Positions 11,521-23,750 of a stretch of DNA of 64,000 nt are shown here, piece after piece. The notes below the pieces were generated by a model. That model was given only the letters and a program-made list of their open reading frames with translations. It was not told the DNA's origin and made no database searches. How positions within the stretch are numbered: the stretch's first letter is position 1; every line of letters begins with the position of its first letter. The stretch is taken from NCBI RefSeq assembly GCF_001522545.3, contig NC_031792.1, positions 1,447,500 to 1,511,499 of the forward strand. Direction: 5' to 3'. This stretch comes from Parus major (taxonomy: Eukaryota; Chordata; Aves; Passeriformes; Paridae). Position numbers and translations under genes: made by a program.

Positions 11521-14500
11521 CCCCTGGCGATGCCACAGGGACACGGAGGGGCACTGAAGGCCGTCATTAAGGACAATTAATTAGCGTTCATTAAAGGGGG
11601 CTTGTTGGGGTCGGCACAGAGCGAACAAAGCAGATCCCTGCCCCGTAAAACAATGGGACGCGTTCTTGGTGCAGCAGGTGAGGTTCGGGGGAGGGAGCGG
11701 TCCTCGGGAAAAATAAACTGGATTAACAAGCAGACACAAGCAGCAAATCTCATTCTGCGGCAGAAGGATTTATCTCCTGTTCATCTGAAATAAAACCCAC
11801 GGCCTGTTAATCCATTTCATCCAGAGCAGGGAGGGAGGGAGCTGCAGATAAAACTCTGCTTCGTGGCCGTGAGCGAGGATCGCCACGGTCAGGATTGATA
11901 AAGCGTTCCCAAAGAGCAGGAAATCCATCTGGCTTTTATCAGCCATCAGCACCATCAGAGGCCAGGCTTTGGAGGTGCCCTCCAGCTCAGGAAGTCCTTA
12001 AGACACCGGCTCTGAAGGCAGCACTACATAAATTCTGCTTTTGCATCTCTCCATATTCATCATCCCGTGCCCAAAGCAGGCTGGAGGATCCAGCACAGAA
12101 TTCTAAACTCTCCCTGCCCTGCTTTAAGCTGGGTTTAACAGCAGTGTTTCCTTGCAGGAGCTGTGCTGATGGAGTTGGTGCCACGGTCACTTTTAGGGGG
12201 TCACTTTTTGGTGGCTGGCCTTCACAAACCTCACCGGGGATGATTTCCCCACGGGGGATATTTCCCCACCCCTGTGATGCCACCAAAGCAGGAATCCAGG
12301 GGTCCAGCCCCACCCTGAGATGGTCTAAACTGGAATTTAATTAGGTCACTCCCCAGAGACATTAAGCACAGATGTCCGGATTCAGGAGATTACAGATTTA
12401 TTGGGCATTGATTAAACAAAAAAAAAATAAAAAAATCAAATAAGAGTCACAGCTGAGTGCTGCAGCCATGTGCCAGCTCTCCCTGAGGGCAGCTGGAGCA
12501 GGCTATAATTAATATTACACAGTCCTGACAGGCAAGATAAAAGTTCTGGCCTGGCCAGGGTGTAATTTAGGATCTATTTATTCTCCAGCAGAATTTATTA
12601 ACTCGAGCAAACCCAGCACAGGCAGATTTGTGGCTGATTTCCCTGCAAAGGGTGTCAGGAGCGCTCTGCACGTGCTGTTCTCCTTCCTCACACATGGCAG
12701 AGCTCAGCTGAAAATCCAGGGACAGCTTCCCATGGATGGATCCCCTCCCTGCCTGGGGAGCCACAGCAGCCCCTCCTGCAGCAGCAAGTGCTGAAATAAA
12801 TCCTTTACAAAGCCCGGGGAATTCTGGCTCTGGCTAAAACCGTGGTAAACTGGAGTGGGACGGCGTTTGGGAGCACTTTATCCTCTGCTCCACGCCTCGT
12901 TTTCCTCCTGCTCAGGCACCATTCCTGCTGTCCCTTCCACTCTCCCTGCCCTGCACGATTCATGCAGCATTTAAATAATAAACTGCACGGACACTGTGGA
13001 ATTTACAGTGCCCAGGAAAGGTTATTAACTAAAGCACTGGGTAATTCATACAAATGAATTTGGATTTCGTGGTGGGAGGATTTCATTGAGGGTTTAAAAA
13101 GAGTTTAAAAAAATCCAAGGGCTGACAGGGATTTGCAATATTTAAGTGCTGTGTGTGTTTAGAGCGAGAATCTGAGGATGATTTATGCAGGGTGACACCT
13201 TGGTCTCAGCTGAGACAGGCTCAGAGTCCAAAATATCTGTGGCTGGGCCAGGGGCTCGCTCAAAATCAGTGAGGAGAGCAGGTTTGGAGTTTGCCTTGAA
13301 TTCTTGGAGCAGTCCCACACCTCTGTCCTTCTCCTGGGGGTTCCTGCTCCCCTCAGCCCTGTCCCTCTCCTGGTTCCTGCTCCCCTGTCACCCCTCCCCT
13401 CACTGACCTGGCTGCTCCAGGGACACCCAGAGCCCCTGGCAGAGGGCTGGAACTGCTGCTGCCCCTTCCCTTTGCGAATCTGGTTTGTCCAGGGCTCCCC
13501 TTTTCTCTTTTCTCCGTGCACGTCAGTGTGAGCAGTTCCACCATTTCAGGAAATATTTAATTTGCAGTGCCAGCCTGCCTTGGCTCCCCGGGACCGAGGT
13601 CCTTGTCACTTTGAAGATCCCAGCTATTTGACTGCTTTGAATTCATTTGTTTAATGAACCTCAGGGGGCCACTGCACTAAAGCATTCCCAAACAAGTTCA
13701 GAGCTCTGCAGTTTCTCCACTAATTAGGGACTCCTTTGGGGCTAAACACACGAGGTTCTGCTGCTGTGTTTGAAGCCGGCAGAAAGCCAAGGCAGGGCTG
13801 AATCTCCAGCTCAAGTGAAGCATTTTTAATGTTTTTCCTCCTCTATTTTTTTTTTCCTCTCTCCCCAGCGAGTGTAGAGCTGCCAGGCACGAACACAAAT
13901 GATCAGGTCAAGGTGCCCTGAGACAGGGAAGGGTTTTAGCAAAGCCTGGGTAAACCAGCCCAGTTCTGCAGTGTTTTCCTGCACTTGTGTCTCTTCCACC
14001 AGCCCTTTCCCCAGTGCCTCATCACCCAGTTACTGCTAAAGGCTCCTGGAGCTAAAACTGAGAGCTCAGAGGGCTCTGGAGGAGCTGTCCAGGAACAGCC
14101 GAGCTCAGTCCCTGCAAGGTCAGAGCAGGGAGCAGCCGCTCAATCCCATACAGACAGCACAGGCCATGCCTTGCACCCCTGACAGGGGTTTAGGGTGGGA
14201 AATCGGGGGGGAAATCTCCTTTTAAAGTGCCTCGAGGATGTGGGAGTCTCACAGCTGAGAGATGCAAGTTAAAATCCACTTGTGGCAACTCTTCTCAGTT
14301 TTCCCTTTCTCTTTTTTTAATGAAAGAGTTTTCTCTTTCCCTTCCTTCCTTTGCCTGCCTGGTCCTTGTCCTCCAAAAACTGGAACACACATGTCCTGGT
14401 CTAAAAAAATATATAAATAAAATAATTAAAACATTCATACTGATTAGAAGGAATCAGGAAAGAAATTGGTGTGTCTTGCAATTCATCACAGCAACTTCAT

Positions 14501-15741
14501 CTCTCCAAAGTAAGAAAGGGGCTGCTCAGAATCCACCCAGCGGTGCTCAGGGCACCGAGAGTCCTGCAGAATTAATTGCCAGGCACATTAATTACTGATT
14601 AAATAGGAGATCCCCAAATACCATTAGGAAGGGATGATTAAACAGCGCTGATTGGATCCATCGTCCTTCCAGCCTCGCTGTAAGTCACTTTCCTGGTGCT
14701 CAGGTTCAGAAGGACAAATCTACTATAGCAGGTAAATAAATGCTCTCAGCGGGGAGCTGGGAACACCTCCCTGGGATAAAACTGCAGATTCCTTGTCCAG
14801 CACCACACCTTGGCTCTGCAGCCAGAAAATAAATGCTCATTTTCCACCTTGGAGTCGGCAGCTGGGGCGGCAGCACCAGGCATCGCTCGCAGCTCTTGGC
14901 TCAGCCCATCTGCCCCACCGAGGGCTGCCAGGAAAACCTCCCGGGTGCTGGAATTCTGTGTCCAGGAGGGCAAACCTGCAGCTGGGAACGGGCTCAGGGT
15001 CAGGGAGGACAACCCCTGAGGTGCAAGCCAGGCGTTTGCTCACACAGCTCCTCCCAAAGGCAGCGCAAGGGGACCGGAGTGGGCTCAGGGGATGGTCCTG
15101 GGATGGTTGAACCGGCTGTCCCCCCTTCCAGCCGCCCCTCCCGGGCTGGAGAGCAATCCCAGGGAGGCTTCAGCCCGGCAGCTCCCACAGGAGCTCACTG
15201 CTGGCTCCTCAGAGCCCCCGGGGCTCCCAGGTGAGCCTCCCACCCCTCCTGTCTCCCCGGCCATTCCCCCTCCGCTGCCTCCCGGGCTCTCAGCATCAGC
15301 AGGGAGGTTCCTGACCTTGTGGAGGCACGAAGGGAGCGCAGTGACAGGCAGGGACACTCCTGTCCCCAGCCCCTGGAGCCACAGCTGCTGATGGAGGAGC
15401 AGGGGAGCCAGCCAGGCAGATTCCAGCCCAGCCCTTCCAGAGGGCTGGGATCAGAATTCCCGCCTGCTCCTGCGGGTCAGGGTTTAATGGAAATGGAAAT
15501 AATGTAAAGCAGGCACGGGAAACGCCTTTCCAGGTGCGCTGAGCCCTGTCCGCAGGGGTGGCAGCAGCCAGGACACCGGACCCTGGCACGGTGGGAAGCT
15601 GCTGCCATCTCCTGGGGAGCCCGGCAGCCCTTTCCCCCTTCCAGCTGCTTTTCCCAAGGGCTGCTGCTCCCTCCTGCCCCGAATGCCACGGGCACAGCGG
15701 GCTCTGGCTCCAGGCGTCCCCCCAGCACCCCAAGGTGGCCC

Positions 15742-15851
15742 CGAGACACCCGGGCAGGCTCCTGTCCCCTCCGCAGGGCTGGGGACACAGGGATGGCGAG
15801 ACACCCGGGCAGGCTCCTGTCCCCTCCGCAGGGCTGGGGACACAGGGATGG
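15742..15851 (+). repeat. 55-bp perfect tandem duplication
   Basis: Two 55-base copies beginning CGAGACACCCGGGCAGG and ending CACAGGGATGG lie directly adjacent. They look identical, so the duplication is recent or was homogenised. Confidence 0.93.
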
Positions 15852-16026
15852 AGCTGGGAGCAGCAGGGTCCATCTCAGGCTGGAGCAGAGCAGAGGCACC
15901 AGGACAGCCAGCCTGGGGTTGTTCCAGAGGGGCTCTGCAGACACTGAAGCAGAACAGAGCTCTGCTCCAGCAGGGAGAGCTTGGGGACACAGGAGGTGCA
16001 GGAGGCAGGTGAGCCCAGACCTTCCA

Positions 16027-16074
16027 GAGAACAAGTTCCTTGTTGAGAACAAGTTCTTGCAGAGAACAAGCTCC
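16027..16074 (+). repeat. three GAGAACAAG repeats
   Basis: Three copies of GAGAACAAGYTC start at 16027, 16045 and 16062, spaced 18 and 17 bases apart. The array is short and I assign no function to it. Confidence 0.7.
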
Positions 16075-18889
16075 TGGCTGCTGTTTCTCCTGCCTCCCGT
16101 GACCAGGAACCTTCTGGAGGAGTACAAAGAAGCAGGAGAATTCCCTTGTTAAGCTGCTCGCTTTGTGGAAGTTCCTTTTGGCAAAATGTTTGTCCTTCCT
16201 GCTTCCCCCCTGCCCTCCCTGTGGGTTACGAGGGGGCTTTTACCACCTCATCCCTGCAGAGAACAATCCAGCTTTTTTTATTCCAGCCTGGATAAAGCCC
16301 TCCCAGGGCTGCCAGGCTGGGATAAACCCTCAGAGCTGAAGATTCCTCCTGCTGCCTGTGGGAAATCCCATGCCTGGGCCGGCAGAGCTGGCAGGGACCG
16401 GTGCTGAGGCGTTTCCCTGCAGCAAACCCGGCACACGTAGGGGGACTGGCAGCCTCCACACCGCCTCTGGATGCAAAATTCATTCCACACCTCATTTGCA
16501 AAGGCCCTGCTGCCCTCTCTGTTTCTCCCTCCTGGCTGGAGGCAGGGCTGGGGTGGCTTTCTGGAGCTGAGGACACCGCAGAGCCCATCCCAGCAAGGGG
16601 AACTCGCCCCACACCTCCAGCAGCACAAGGAATCCTTTGAAGCCAGCTCAGCAATTCAAGCAGTAAAAAACCCCCTCCATCACCACATTTACAAAACACA
16701 GTATTTGCAAAACAGGCCAGTAAATCTCAACTGTTCTTCACCCTAAGCAAATAACCCCATAAAGCCGTGCCGAGGAGCTCAGAGCAAACACAGCTCTCTT
16801 TGCTCGGAGCTGGGCAGAGTCCACGCGGAGCCAGGCAGGGCCAGCAGCCCGGGGAGGGGAGGGGAGAGGATGCCCCGATGTGCAGGGTGATTGCAGCCCA
16901 GACAGAGAGGTTCCAGCACCAGGAAATGGAACAGAGAGAACTCCTTGTCCCTGCTTTCCCCAGCACCCTGCCCTGCCCTCACCTCTGCCTGACCCAGGGA
17001 GAGCCTGAACCGCTTTCCCTGTGGCTCACATTTCCATGCTCCCGAGCAGGTGCTTGTGCAGTTGTTTATTCTGTTTTATTCTCTGGGACTGCTGCATTTT
17101 GCCAAAAAAAAAAAACCATCCCGTCCTGGTGAGGCACAGGTGGGAGGAGGTTTGGGTTTCCTGGCTTCTGCTCTCCCCCAGATCACTCCTGACGTGCTGG
17201 AGGGTTTCAGCTGCTCTCCCGAAGCACAGCCCCGAGTTCCAAGTGCTGCCGTGTGCCTGGGGACTCCAGGAATCCTCATTTAACTCCTTCCTCTCCCAGA
17301 TCCACCAGGAGCCAGGGACAGGGGAGGAAGCACAGCGCTGGTGCCAGCCAGGAGCAGGCCAGACTAGCTGGGAACTGCTGCCAAGTAAAATCCCGAGCCA
17401 TCCCATCTGGTGTAACGTGGGTGGCAGCCAGGGAAACACCCCTGCACCATTTCCAAGCAGCCCCTGAGGACTGGAGCTGGGGCTGGGGAGAGCAGCAGCT
17501 GCTCTTACCCAGAGCCTCTGTTTACTCTGGCACCTGAACCCAACTGGGGCCGGGTCCTGCATTCCCCAACCTGCTCCTGCCACAGGAGCCACTGCTGCTC
17601 CTTGGATGCTGCTCTTAGCACTCTCAGCCCTGTCAGCCTCTCTCCAAATGTTTTGGGCCCTTTAGAAGCTCAGGTCCCTGTGTAACACAGGAATCTCCCA
17701 CTGAAATTTCTGTTTCCTGCCCTTCCTCCACTGGGCTTCACACCCATTTCATTGGTTTTTTTTCATGGGCTTATCCTTGGCTGAATTAACGATTGTGCAG
17801 TCACCTTTAGGAATAAAAATATCTGTTTTACTGCTCCCCAGAGCTCTCTGGCTGTGTCCCCTCCCCAAGGCAGGGCTCTGCTCCCAGTCCCCCACAGAAA
17901 ATCCACCTCTTCAATAACCAGCAAAACCGAAAAGCCCCAGAGTGCAGATGATGTAACAAACTTCCACCACCCCTCACAAGGCTCTCCTTAGCCCTGGGGA
18001 GGTTTTTGTAGCAATCCCATTCTGCCTTTTCTCTCCCAGATAGAATTATATCCTGTGGAGGGGACGGAACCTGGCTCCAGCCCTGTCCCAGTGACGCCCC
18101 ACTGAGTCACCCTCAGCACCCAGAGGATGGCACAGAGCTTTTGCAAGGAGAATTTACATGAAACTGCCCAGGGCAAACAGCACGTCAGGGAAGCTGGGCT
18201 TGCAAAACCCTTCCTGTCCCATTCCTTTTCCCCATTCCATGTGCTCTCACATTGCTGACATCCTTCCCATGTTCCTTTCCTCCCAGGAAAGGTTTTCCAG
18301 TGTTTGGGAAGAGCAGTTCCCATTCCCAAGGAGCAGCAGCCTGAGCTCCCTTTGAGGAGATCTCTCCCCCTCAGCCCAGGCACTGCCCAGGGAGGCTCCC
18401 AGAAGGGCAGAAAATGAGATAAAAACACACAGAAATGAGGCTCTGCAGGAGAATTTGATTCAGCAGGTCAGAAAATCTCTTTTTATTTTTCCCACACTCC
18501 CTACACTGGAGCCAAATTTACCTCCAACCAATGCAGCACCCCTGAACATCCTTCCAACACATTCTCCTTTTCCCTGGCACCTTTCCTGCTGCTCTTTGCC
18601 CTGAACTCCCCCATTCTATTCCTCCTTTTGCTCCCATTTCCGTTCCACTTTTATTGGAAGTATTTTACACAACAACCTTCCAGAGCTGCAGCCCACTGGG
18701 TGAGGAGCTGTGGGGCTGGAGCACGGGGAGATGAGCACAGGGAAGGAAACCCAAACTCCCACTCAGGCAGCACGAGTGACTCAGCAGGGCCAGGGAGGAG
18801 GAGGAGGATGGAGGAGGATGGGGTGGGCATGGCAAAACCACAGCATGAGGGTACCAGAAACGCCAGTGAGATTTATCCCCTTCTCCAGG

Positions 18890-19010
18890 GGAGGAGCAGA
18901 GTGGATATTAGACAAAATAAATCAGGAAAAAGTTGCTCAGGGAGGTGGTGGAGTCAGTGGATGTGTGGGGAGGGTGGTTCAGAGCCTCTTCCACCCTCCA
19001 TGATCCTGGG
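18890..19010 (+). mobile_element. probable old CR1 LINE fragment
   Basis: The stretch GATATTAGACAAAATAA, followed by CAGGGAGGTGGTGGAGTCA and then CCATGATCCTGG, follows the order of blocks near the CR1 3' end. It is strongly diverged, so boundaries are approximate. Confidence 0.5.
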
Positions 19011-19349
19011 CTCTGTCAGGCAGACAGGGGGAAAGAGAGAAATCCCTTCTTTTTTTGGGAGGGATCCAGCTGATTTTCTCACTTTGATTGCTCATTTTGG
19101 TTGCTGGAAACAGCCACCCTCAGTGGGAGCATTCCTGGGAGCAGGCTCTGGATCCAGGGACGCTGATTCAGGATCATCACCTCTAATTACCGGGTGTTTC
19201 ACCACCGGGTTTCGCTCTGGCCCCAATTCTTTCTCCTTTCCCAAGGAGGTGGAAGGTGAGCAGGAGGAATCCCACCTGTTTCATGCACAGGGAAGTGCTG
19301 CCTTTGTCCCCAACACTGATCCCACAGCGCTGCCCCAACAGCTCGGGGA

Positions 19350-19529
19350 AATCAGCCTCGAAAATCAGCTTCAAAATCAGCCTTGAAATATTTCAAAATC
19401 AGCCTCAAAGTCAACCTGAAATACTTCAAAATCAGCTTCAAAATCAGCCTTGAAATACTTCAAAATCAGCTTCAAAATCAGCCTTGAAATACTTCAAAAT
19501 CAGCTTCAAAATCAGCCTCAAAATCAGCC
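19350..19529 (+). repeat. 34-bp minisatellite
   Basis: About five units built from AAAATCAGCTTC, AAAATCAGCCTTG and AAATACTTC sub-blocks, 34 bases in total. The inner copies are nearly identical and the outer ones degenerate. It lies about 640 bases upstream of the PLET1 TATA box. Confidence 0.88.
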
Positions 19530-20172
19530 AAGGGCCTGAGGGGAGAATGGGGAAAAATCCAGGAAGGTGAAGAAAGAGAAGCTCGAGCTGTTTTCCTCGC
19601 ATGTTGATGTTATTTGAGGCATTCAGCCAAAATTCCTCGACAGGAATCACATCAGGGATGTGTCCCCAGCAAGAAAATGTCCTGTTCATCAGTGAGGGGC
19701 TGTGACAGGGGGTTAGGAGAGACCAGCCCTCCACAGGGTCTTGCCCTTTCACCATCCAGCTTTTCCCAAGCAGGATCAGAAGCTGAATTTGAGAATTTTT
19801 ACAAGGATGTTCCCCGTCTGGGATTTTCACATTTTCTGGAACTGTTTGGCCTTGAAGAAAAGCCTGGACCAGAGCTGGGAGCAAGACTGGAGGCTCCTCC
19901 ACATTTCCAGAGATTCTGCAAGAGGTCACGGGACTGGTCACCGTCCCAGAGGACACAGAAATGCACAGAACTCGGTGCCCATCCCCTCAGGGATATCCTC
20001 ACTGCCCTTTTTAACCCCTTAAATGGGGGTCACCCCTTTATTTTCACCAGTTCTCTCCAGGGCTGGGCAGGTAGGAGGAAGCATCTCTATCAGTGAAACC
20101 TCCCAGGGGGTGTGGACGAGTGAGCTGGATGGAGAGGAGGAAACATTTGCATTTACCTCATCACAGCCCGGG

Positions 20173-20179
20173 TATAAAA
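20173..20179 (+). promoter_or_regulatory. TATA box of PLET1
   Basis: TATAAAA lies 79 bases upstream of the PLET1 start codon. With usual spacing this puts transcription start near 20204 and gives a 5' leader of about 50 bases. The surrounding sequence is not strongly CpG-rich, which suits a tissue-restricted TATA promoter. The start site itself is inferred. Confidence 0.65.
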
Positions 20180-20251
20180 CGGGCTGGGGAGGCGTGAGGC
20201 TTTCTCAGTTCCCAGGTGCAGGTGGGCAAGGAGGAGGCACCAAAGGGGGTC

Positions 20252-22899
20252 ATGGCAGCTTTCCTCCTCCTGGCACCCCTCCTGCTGCTGGGGCCGGTGG
20301 CTGGCCAGCCCCAGGCAGAGATGGAAGGGTGCCTTCGGCTCTGGAACGCGACTGAAGGGAATTTCTCTGTGGAAACAGCACCTGAGACTTACCAGGCCAA
20401 CACAACCTACCAGGGTAAGGCAGCCCTGCCTGGGTCTCACAGGCTCCCCCTGCTCGGAAATCTCTGTCCCTGACCCAGCTGCTCTCACATCTGCCTGAAC
20501 TGGGGGAGGTGGAACATTCTTTTCCTGCTTTAATTATTTTTAATTATTTTTAATTTCAGGCAGGAGATGGGTGAACGCCGCTGTTGCCACCTCCCTGTTC
20601 CTATTTCACGTTCCCCTCTACAGCTCAATCCCAAATTCTCTTTCCTCAATTTTGATGTTTGATTTTTGATGATTTTTTTTCCCTCCCTTTATCTTTTCGC
20701 CTGTACTTGCACAGAAGGAGCTCTTCAAGAGACAGAGCTTGGGGAAGTTGTTCTGTGGTTTGGTTCCCTCCTCTCAGGCACTTTGCCTTTCTCAGGGGCT
20801 GCACAGACAAAGGGGAAGAGGCCACTTTGATGCTGACCAACGCTCAGCACCCATCGTAAGAAATGGATTTTATAGAAGGATGGGTTAAACAGCAGCCTGG
20901 CCCTGCCAAATCTGCCCTGAGGCCAGAAAAACCTCAATGCTGAGGCAACAGTGGAGGAGAGATTCCCTCAGCCCTCACCCCAGCAGCTGGTTGGGGTTTC
21001 TTCCCTCTGCTCTCTGCTGTTATTTCCATTTTTTTGAGCACGGAATTGAGGTTTGGTGGCAGTTCCTGCCTCACATCAGCTCCTGGAGGTTCTGACGGTC
21101 TTGGCAGCTTTGGTTTGAAGCCAGGCTGCCCAAAGGTTCCCTTTCCAGGGGCTGAGGGCTGCCCAAAGGTTCCTTTTCCAGCTCTTCTTCCCATTTGCAT
21201 GGGATGCAAAGGGCTCTGCTTTCACTCCTGGCTGCGTCACCCACAGCAGTGAGGGCTGAGCCTGCTCTCTGAGCAGCTCAGGGGCAGAAAAAGGAGTTTT
21301 TCCTCCTCCTGTGCCCAATGTCTGAGCAGCTCAGGGGCAGAAAAAGGGGTTTTTGTGTGGTGAAACACCATCTGTGCAGGCTGCTGGTGCAGCTGGCACC
21401 CCGAGTGTCACACAGGGTGAGCAAACACTGCAAACCCCGAGGGCTCGGGGTCCTCCCAGGGCAGAAATCTCATTTTGTGCGATTTTCTGTGTTCCAGTGA
21501 TGATAAAGGACGACAGAAACCACAGCAACAGCTCAGGGCAGTACCTGCTGCAGGCCCTGTCCCCCCAGAACACCTCGGTGGGGGAGTGGATGGAGGCTGA
21601 CACGGGGAATTGCAGCTCTGTGCACACAGCGATATTAAACATCACCCAGAACACGGCCCGCTGGACATCCCCAAATACAAACCTGTCCTCTGTGCAAATA
21701 AGGTGAGGATTTCCTCCCCCTGAGCCTCCAGCAGGGACAGAGCCCACGCTGAGCCCTTCCAGCAGAGCAGGGGATGGGAAAAACCTCCACAGGCCTCTGG
21801 ATTTCCTCTCTCCCTTTACCATTTCTGCCCCCCACGGGTGCTCCAGGAGCTGGGAGCTGCTGATAAATCAGATTTATCCCATGGAAATGGCCCGGCTGAG
21901 CACTTCCAGAGGGGCTGGTGGGAAATGTTTGTCTGAGGGAAGCGCAGCCCTGCGGGGACATCCAAGTTCCGGGCAGCTCTAATTACAGGGAGCAGAAATA
22001 ATTGCCACCCTGGTACGTGGCATCCCCATCCCAGCCAGGAAGCAGCAAAAGTGGGATGGAGAAACAATTTCAGATGTTAAAAATAGCCCCCCCAAAAAAG
22101 CTCAGTGTGGCTGGAGGGCAACATAAATGAGCTCAGGACAGCTCCAAAATTCCTGTTTCTTTATCTGCTTTCAAGGTCCCCTTTCCATCCCCACATGAGA
22201 CACTCAGCTTCTCTCCTTTGAACTTGTTTTCCTCTCTCTTCCCTCCTCCCACAGGGTCTATCTCATCCTCCCTCATAACATCACCGAGCTCAAGATTTTC
22301 ATGCTGAACAGAGGTAAATAATCTTCATTTCCAGGACATGGGAAGGACACACCAAGCAGGGGCTTCACTCGTGCTCTGGGCTTTGGGGAGAGGGCAGAGA
22401 GGGTTTCTGGAGCTGAAGGATATCCCATGTTTCCAACCGCCAGGCAAAACCAGAGGGTTTTCAGATTATAATTCAAATTTAAAATCTTTTCAAGCTTCCT
22501 TTTTGCTTTAAGAGATGCGAAACAGCTACAAACCAGAGGCCAGGCTCATTTATTTCTGCAGGGGCTGGCACAGGAATGGGCTGGGAGATGTGGCTTTGCT
22601 GCCAGGGGGTGTTTCTTGCTCTCCACAGCCCCCAGTGCAGAGAGTGATGCTGCTCTGATGTATTCGGACATCCCACTCCTTCACAGAGGGCCTGATCTCT
22701 CATTTCTGTGAAGGCAGAGCGTGCTGGAGAAGGCCTCAGCTGGTCCTTTGGGTTTGTAATGGAGGGTTTTTTTCCCATTTCAGCGGCAGAAAGCACCACG
22801 TTTCCCACCACGCCCTCGACCGACTCGGTGTGCAGGGCTCGGAGCAGCTCCCTGCTGCCGGCTGCCCTGCTGCTCCTCACGGGCGGCCTGCTCTCCTAG
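20252..22899 (+). CDS. PLET1: PLET1, placenta-expressed transcript 1, GPI-anchored glycoprotein
   Basis: Four coding exons: 20252-20414, 21498-21702, 22255-22313 and 22784-22899, all with GT-AG introns and matching phases (1, 2, 1). They give a 180-residue protein. Residues 1 to about 18 form a leucine-rich signal peptide ending near PVAG. The middle carries ten N-glycosylation sequons and few cysteines. It is followed by a Thr/Ser/Pro stretch (TTFPTTPSTDS) and a hydrophobic C-terminus ending LLLLTGGLLS, typical of a GPI-attachment signal. The start has a TATA box 79 bases upstream. The name rests on this architecture, a length close to the mammalian protein, four exons, and its position beside PTS in opposite orientation. 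The mammalian protein is a surface marker of placental and epithelial progenitor cells; its role in birds is unknown to me. The sequence evolves fast, so similarity alone would be weak. Confidence 0.78.
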
Positions 22900-23243
22900 G
22901 GGCCAGCACAGGAGGGCAGCCAGCTGTGCTGCCCCTTTTCCTGCTCGGGAAGGACGGGGCTGAGCTGATTTACTCAGGAGAACGGTTCGTTTGTGTGTGT
23001 TCGGGTGATAAATGCACTTCCACGGTAAATGATAAAGGTTTGCGTGAGCGCCGGGCTGATCCTCCCCCCGCTCCCCTCACCCACGGCCTCAGCAAAAGGA
23101 AATATTTCACAGCAGGGACCCCTCTGCCCTGGCTTTTCAGACACAGAAATGGGTGAGCAGACCCCACTGAACACGGGTGAATCCATGGTCTCCTCATCCC
23201 CTGGAATTCTGTGAAGCACCAAGTGCCTGAAGAGAGGAGGATT

Positions 23244-23284
23244 CCTCCTCCTCCCCTCCTCCTCCTCCTCCTCCTCCTCCTCCC
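23244..23284 (+). repeat. (CTC)n trinucleotide tract
   Basis: About 41 bases of CTC/TCC triplets with one interruption, in the PLET1 3' untranslated region. Confidence 0.92.
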
Positions 23285-23744
23285 AGGGCACCGGAGCTGC
23301 TGAGAAGCTCCAGGGCAGGTCTGGGTTTGCCTCTCCATCCGCAGGGCTCAGGAGCAGAGCTGAGCCTGCCAGGGGAAATCTGCTCAAAGCCCACCTGAAC
23401 AGCTCCAGGGAAGCGCAGTCAGCTCCCCACCCCTGCCCTCCACACCAAGCCCTAGCAATTCATCCTCCGTGTTGTTATTTGCTCCAAAATCCCCCAAATT
23501 TTGTTCTTTCAGCAAAGTTTCTCTTTGTTTTCCCTCTATTTTTTTTCCTGGTTTTTCTGGGCATTTTTTTTTCTTTTTTTTTTTTTTAATTAATCAACAG
23601 TTGATTTTGCTGTAGGGCAAGATTGCGTGGGCCAATGGATGTCTTGATTTTATTGTTGTTTGTATTTTTATAAGGGAAAAACTTTTATTTAGAAAATTTC
23701 CAACTTGTGGGAAGCAATTTTTTTGTTTTTCTTAAACCGATCTA

Positions 23745-23750
23745 AATAAA
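23745..23750 (+). promoter_or_regulatory. poly(A) signal, PLET1
   Basis: AATAAA, 846 bases after the PLET1 stop codon, is the first clear canonical signal on this strand. It would give a 3' untranslated region of about 0.87 kb. Confidence 0.55.

Larger units (their letters stand above)
1..20172. other. gene-poor intergenic region left of PLET1
   Basis: No exon set with a recognisable protein family was found here on either strand. Open frames exist, but they are short, run through repeats or CpG-rich patches, and show no consistent splice and phase pattern. The region holds minisatellites, a trinucleotide tract, one CR1 fragment, an assembly gap and CpG-rich patches near 2780-3300, 4440-4560 and 6030-6250. 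Weakly conserved noncoding transcripts cannot be excluded from sequence alone. In birds and mammals this side of the block faces NCAM1 across a long gene-poor interval. Confidence 0.6.

Noticed and set aside
18628..19386. 252-codon open frame on the plus strand
   Set aside because: It includes CR1-like sequence and part of a minisatellite, so it is a chance frame.
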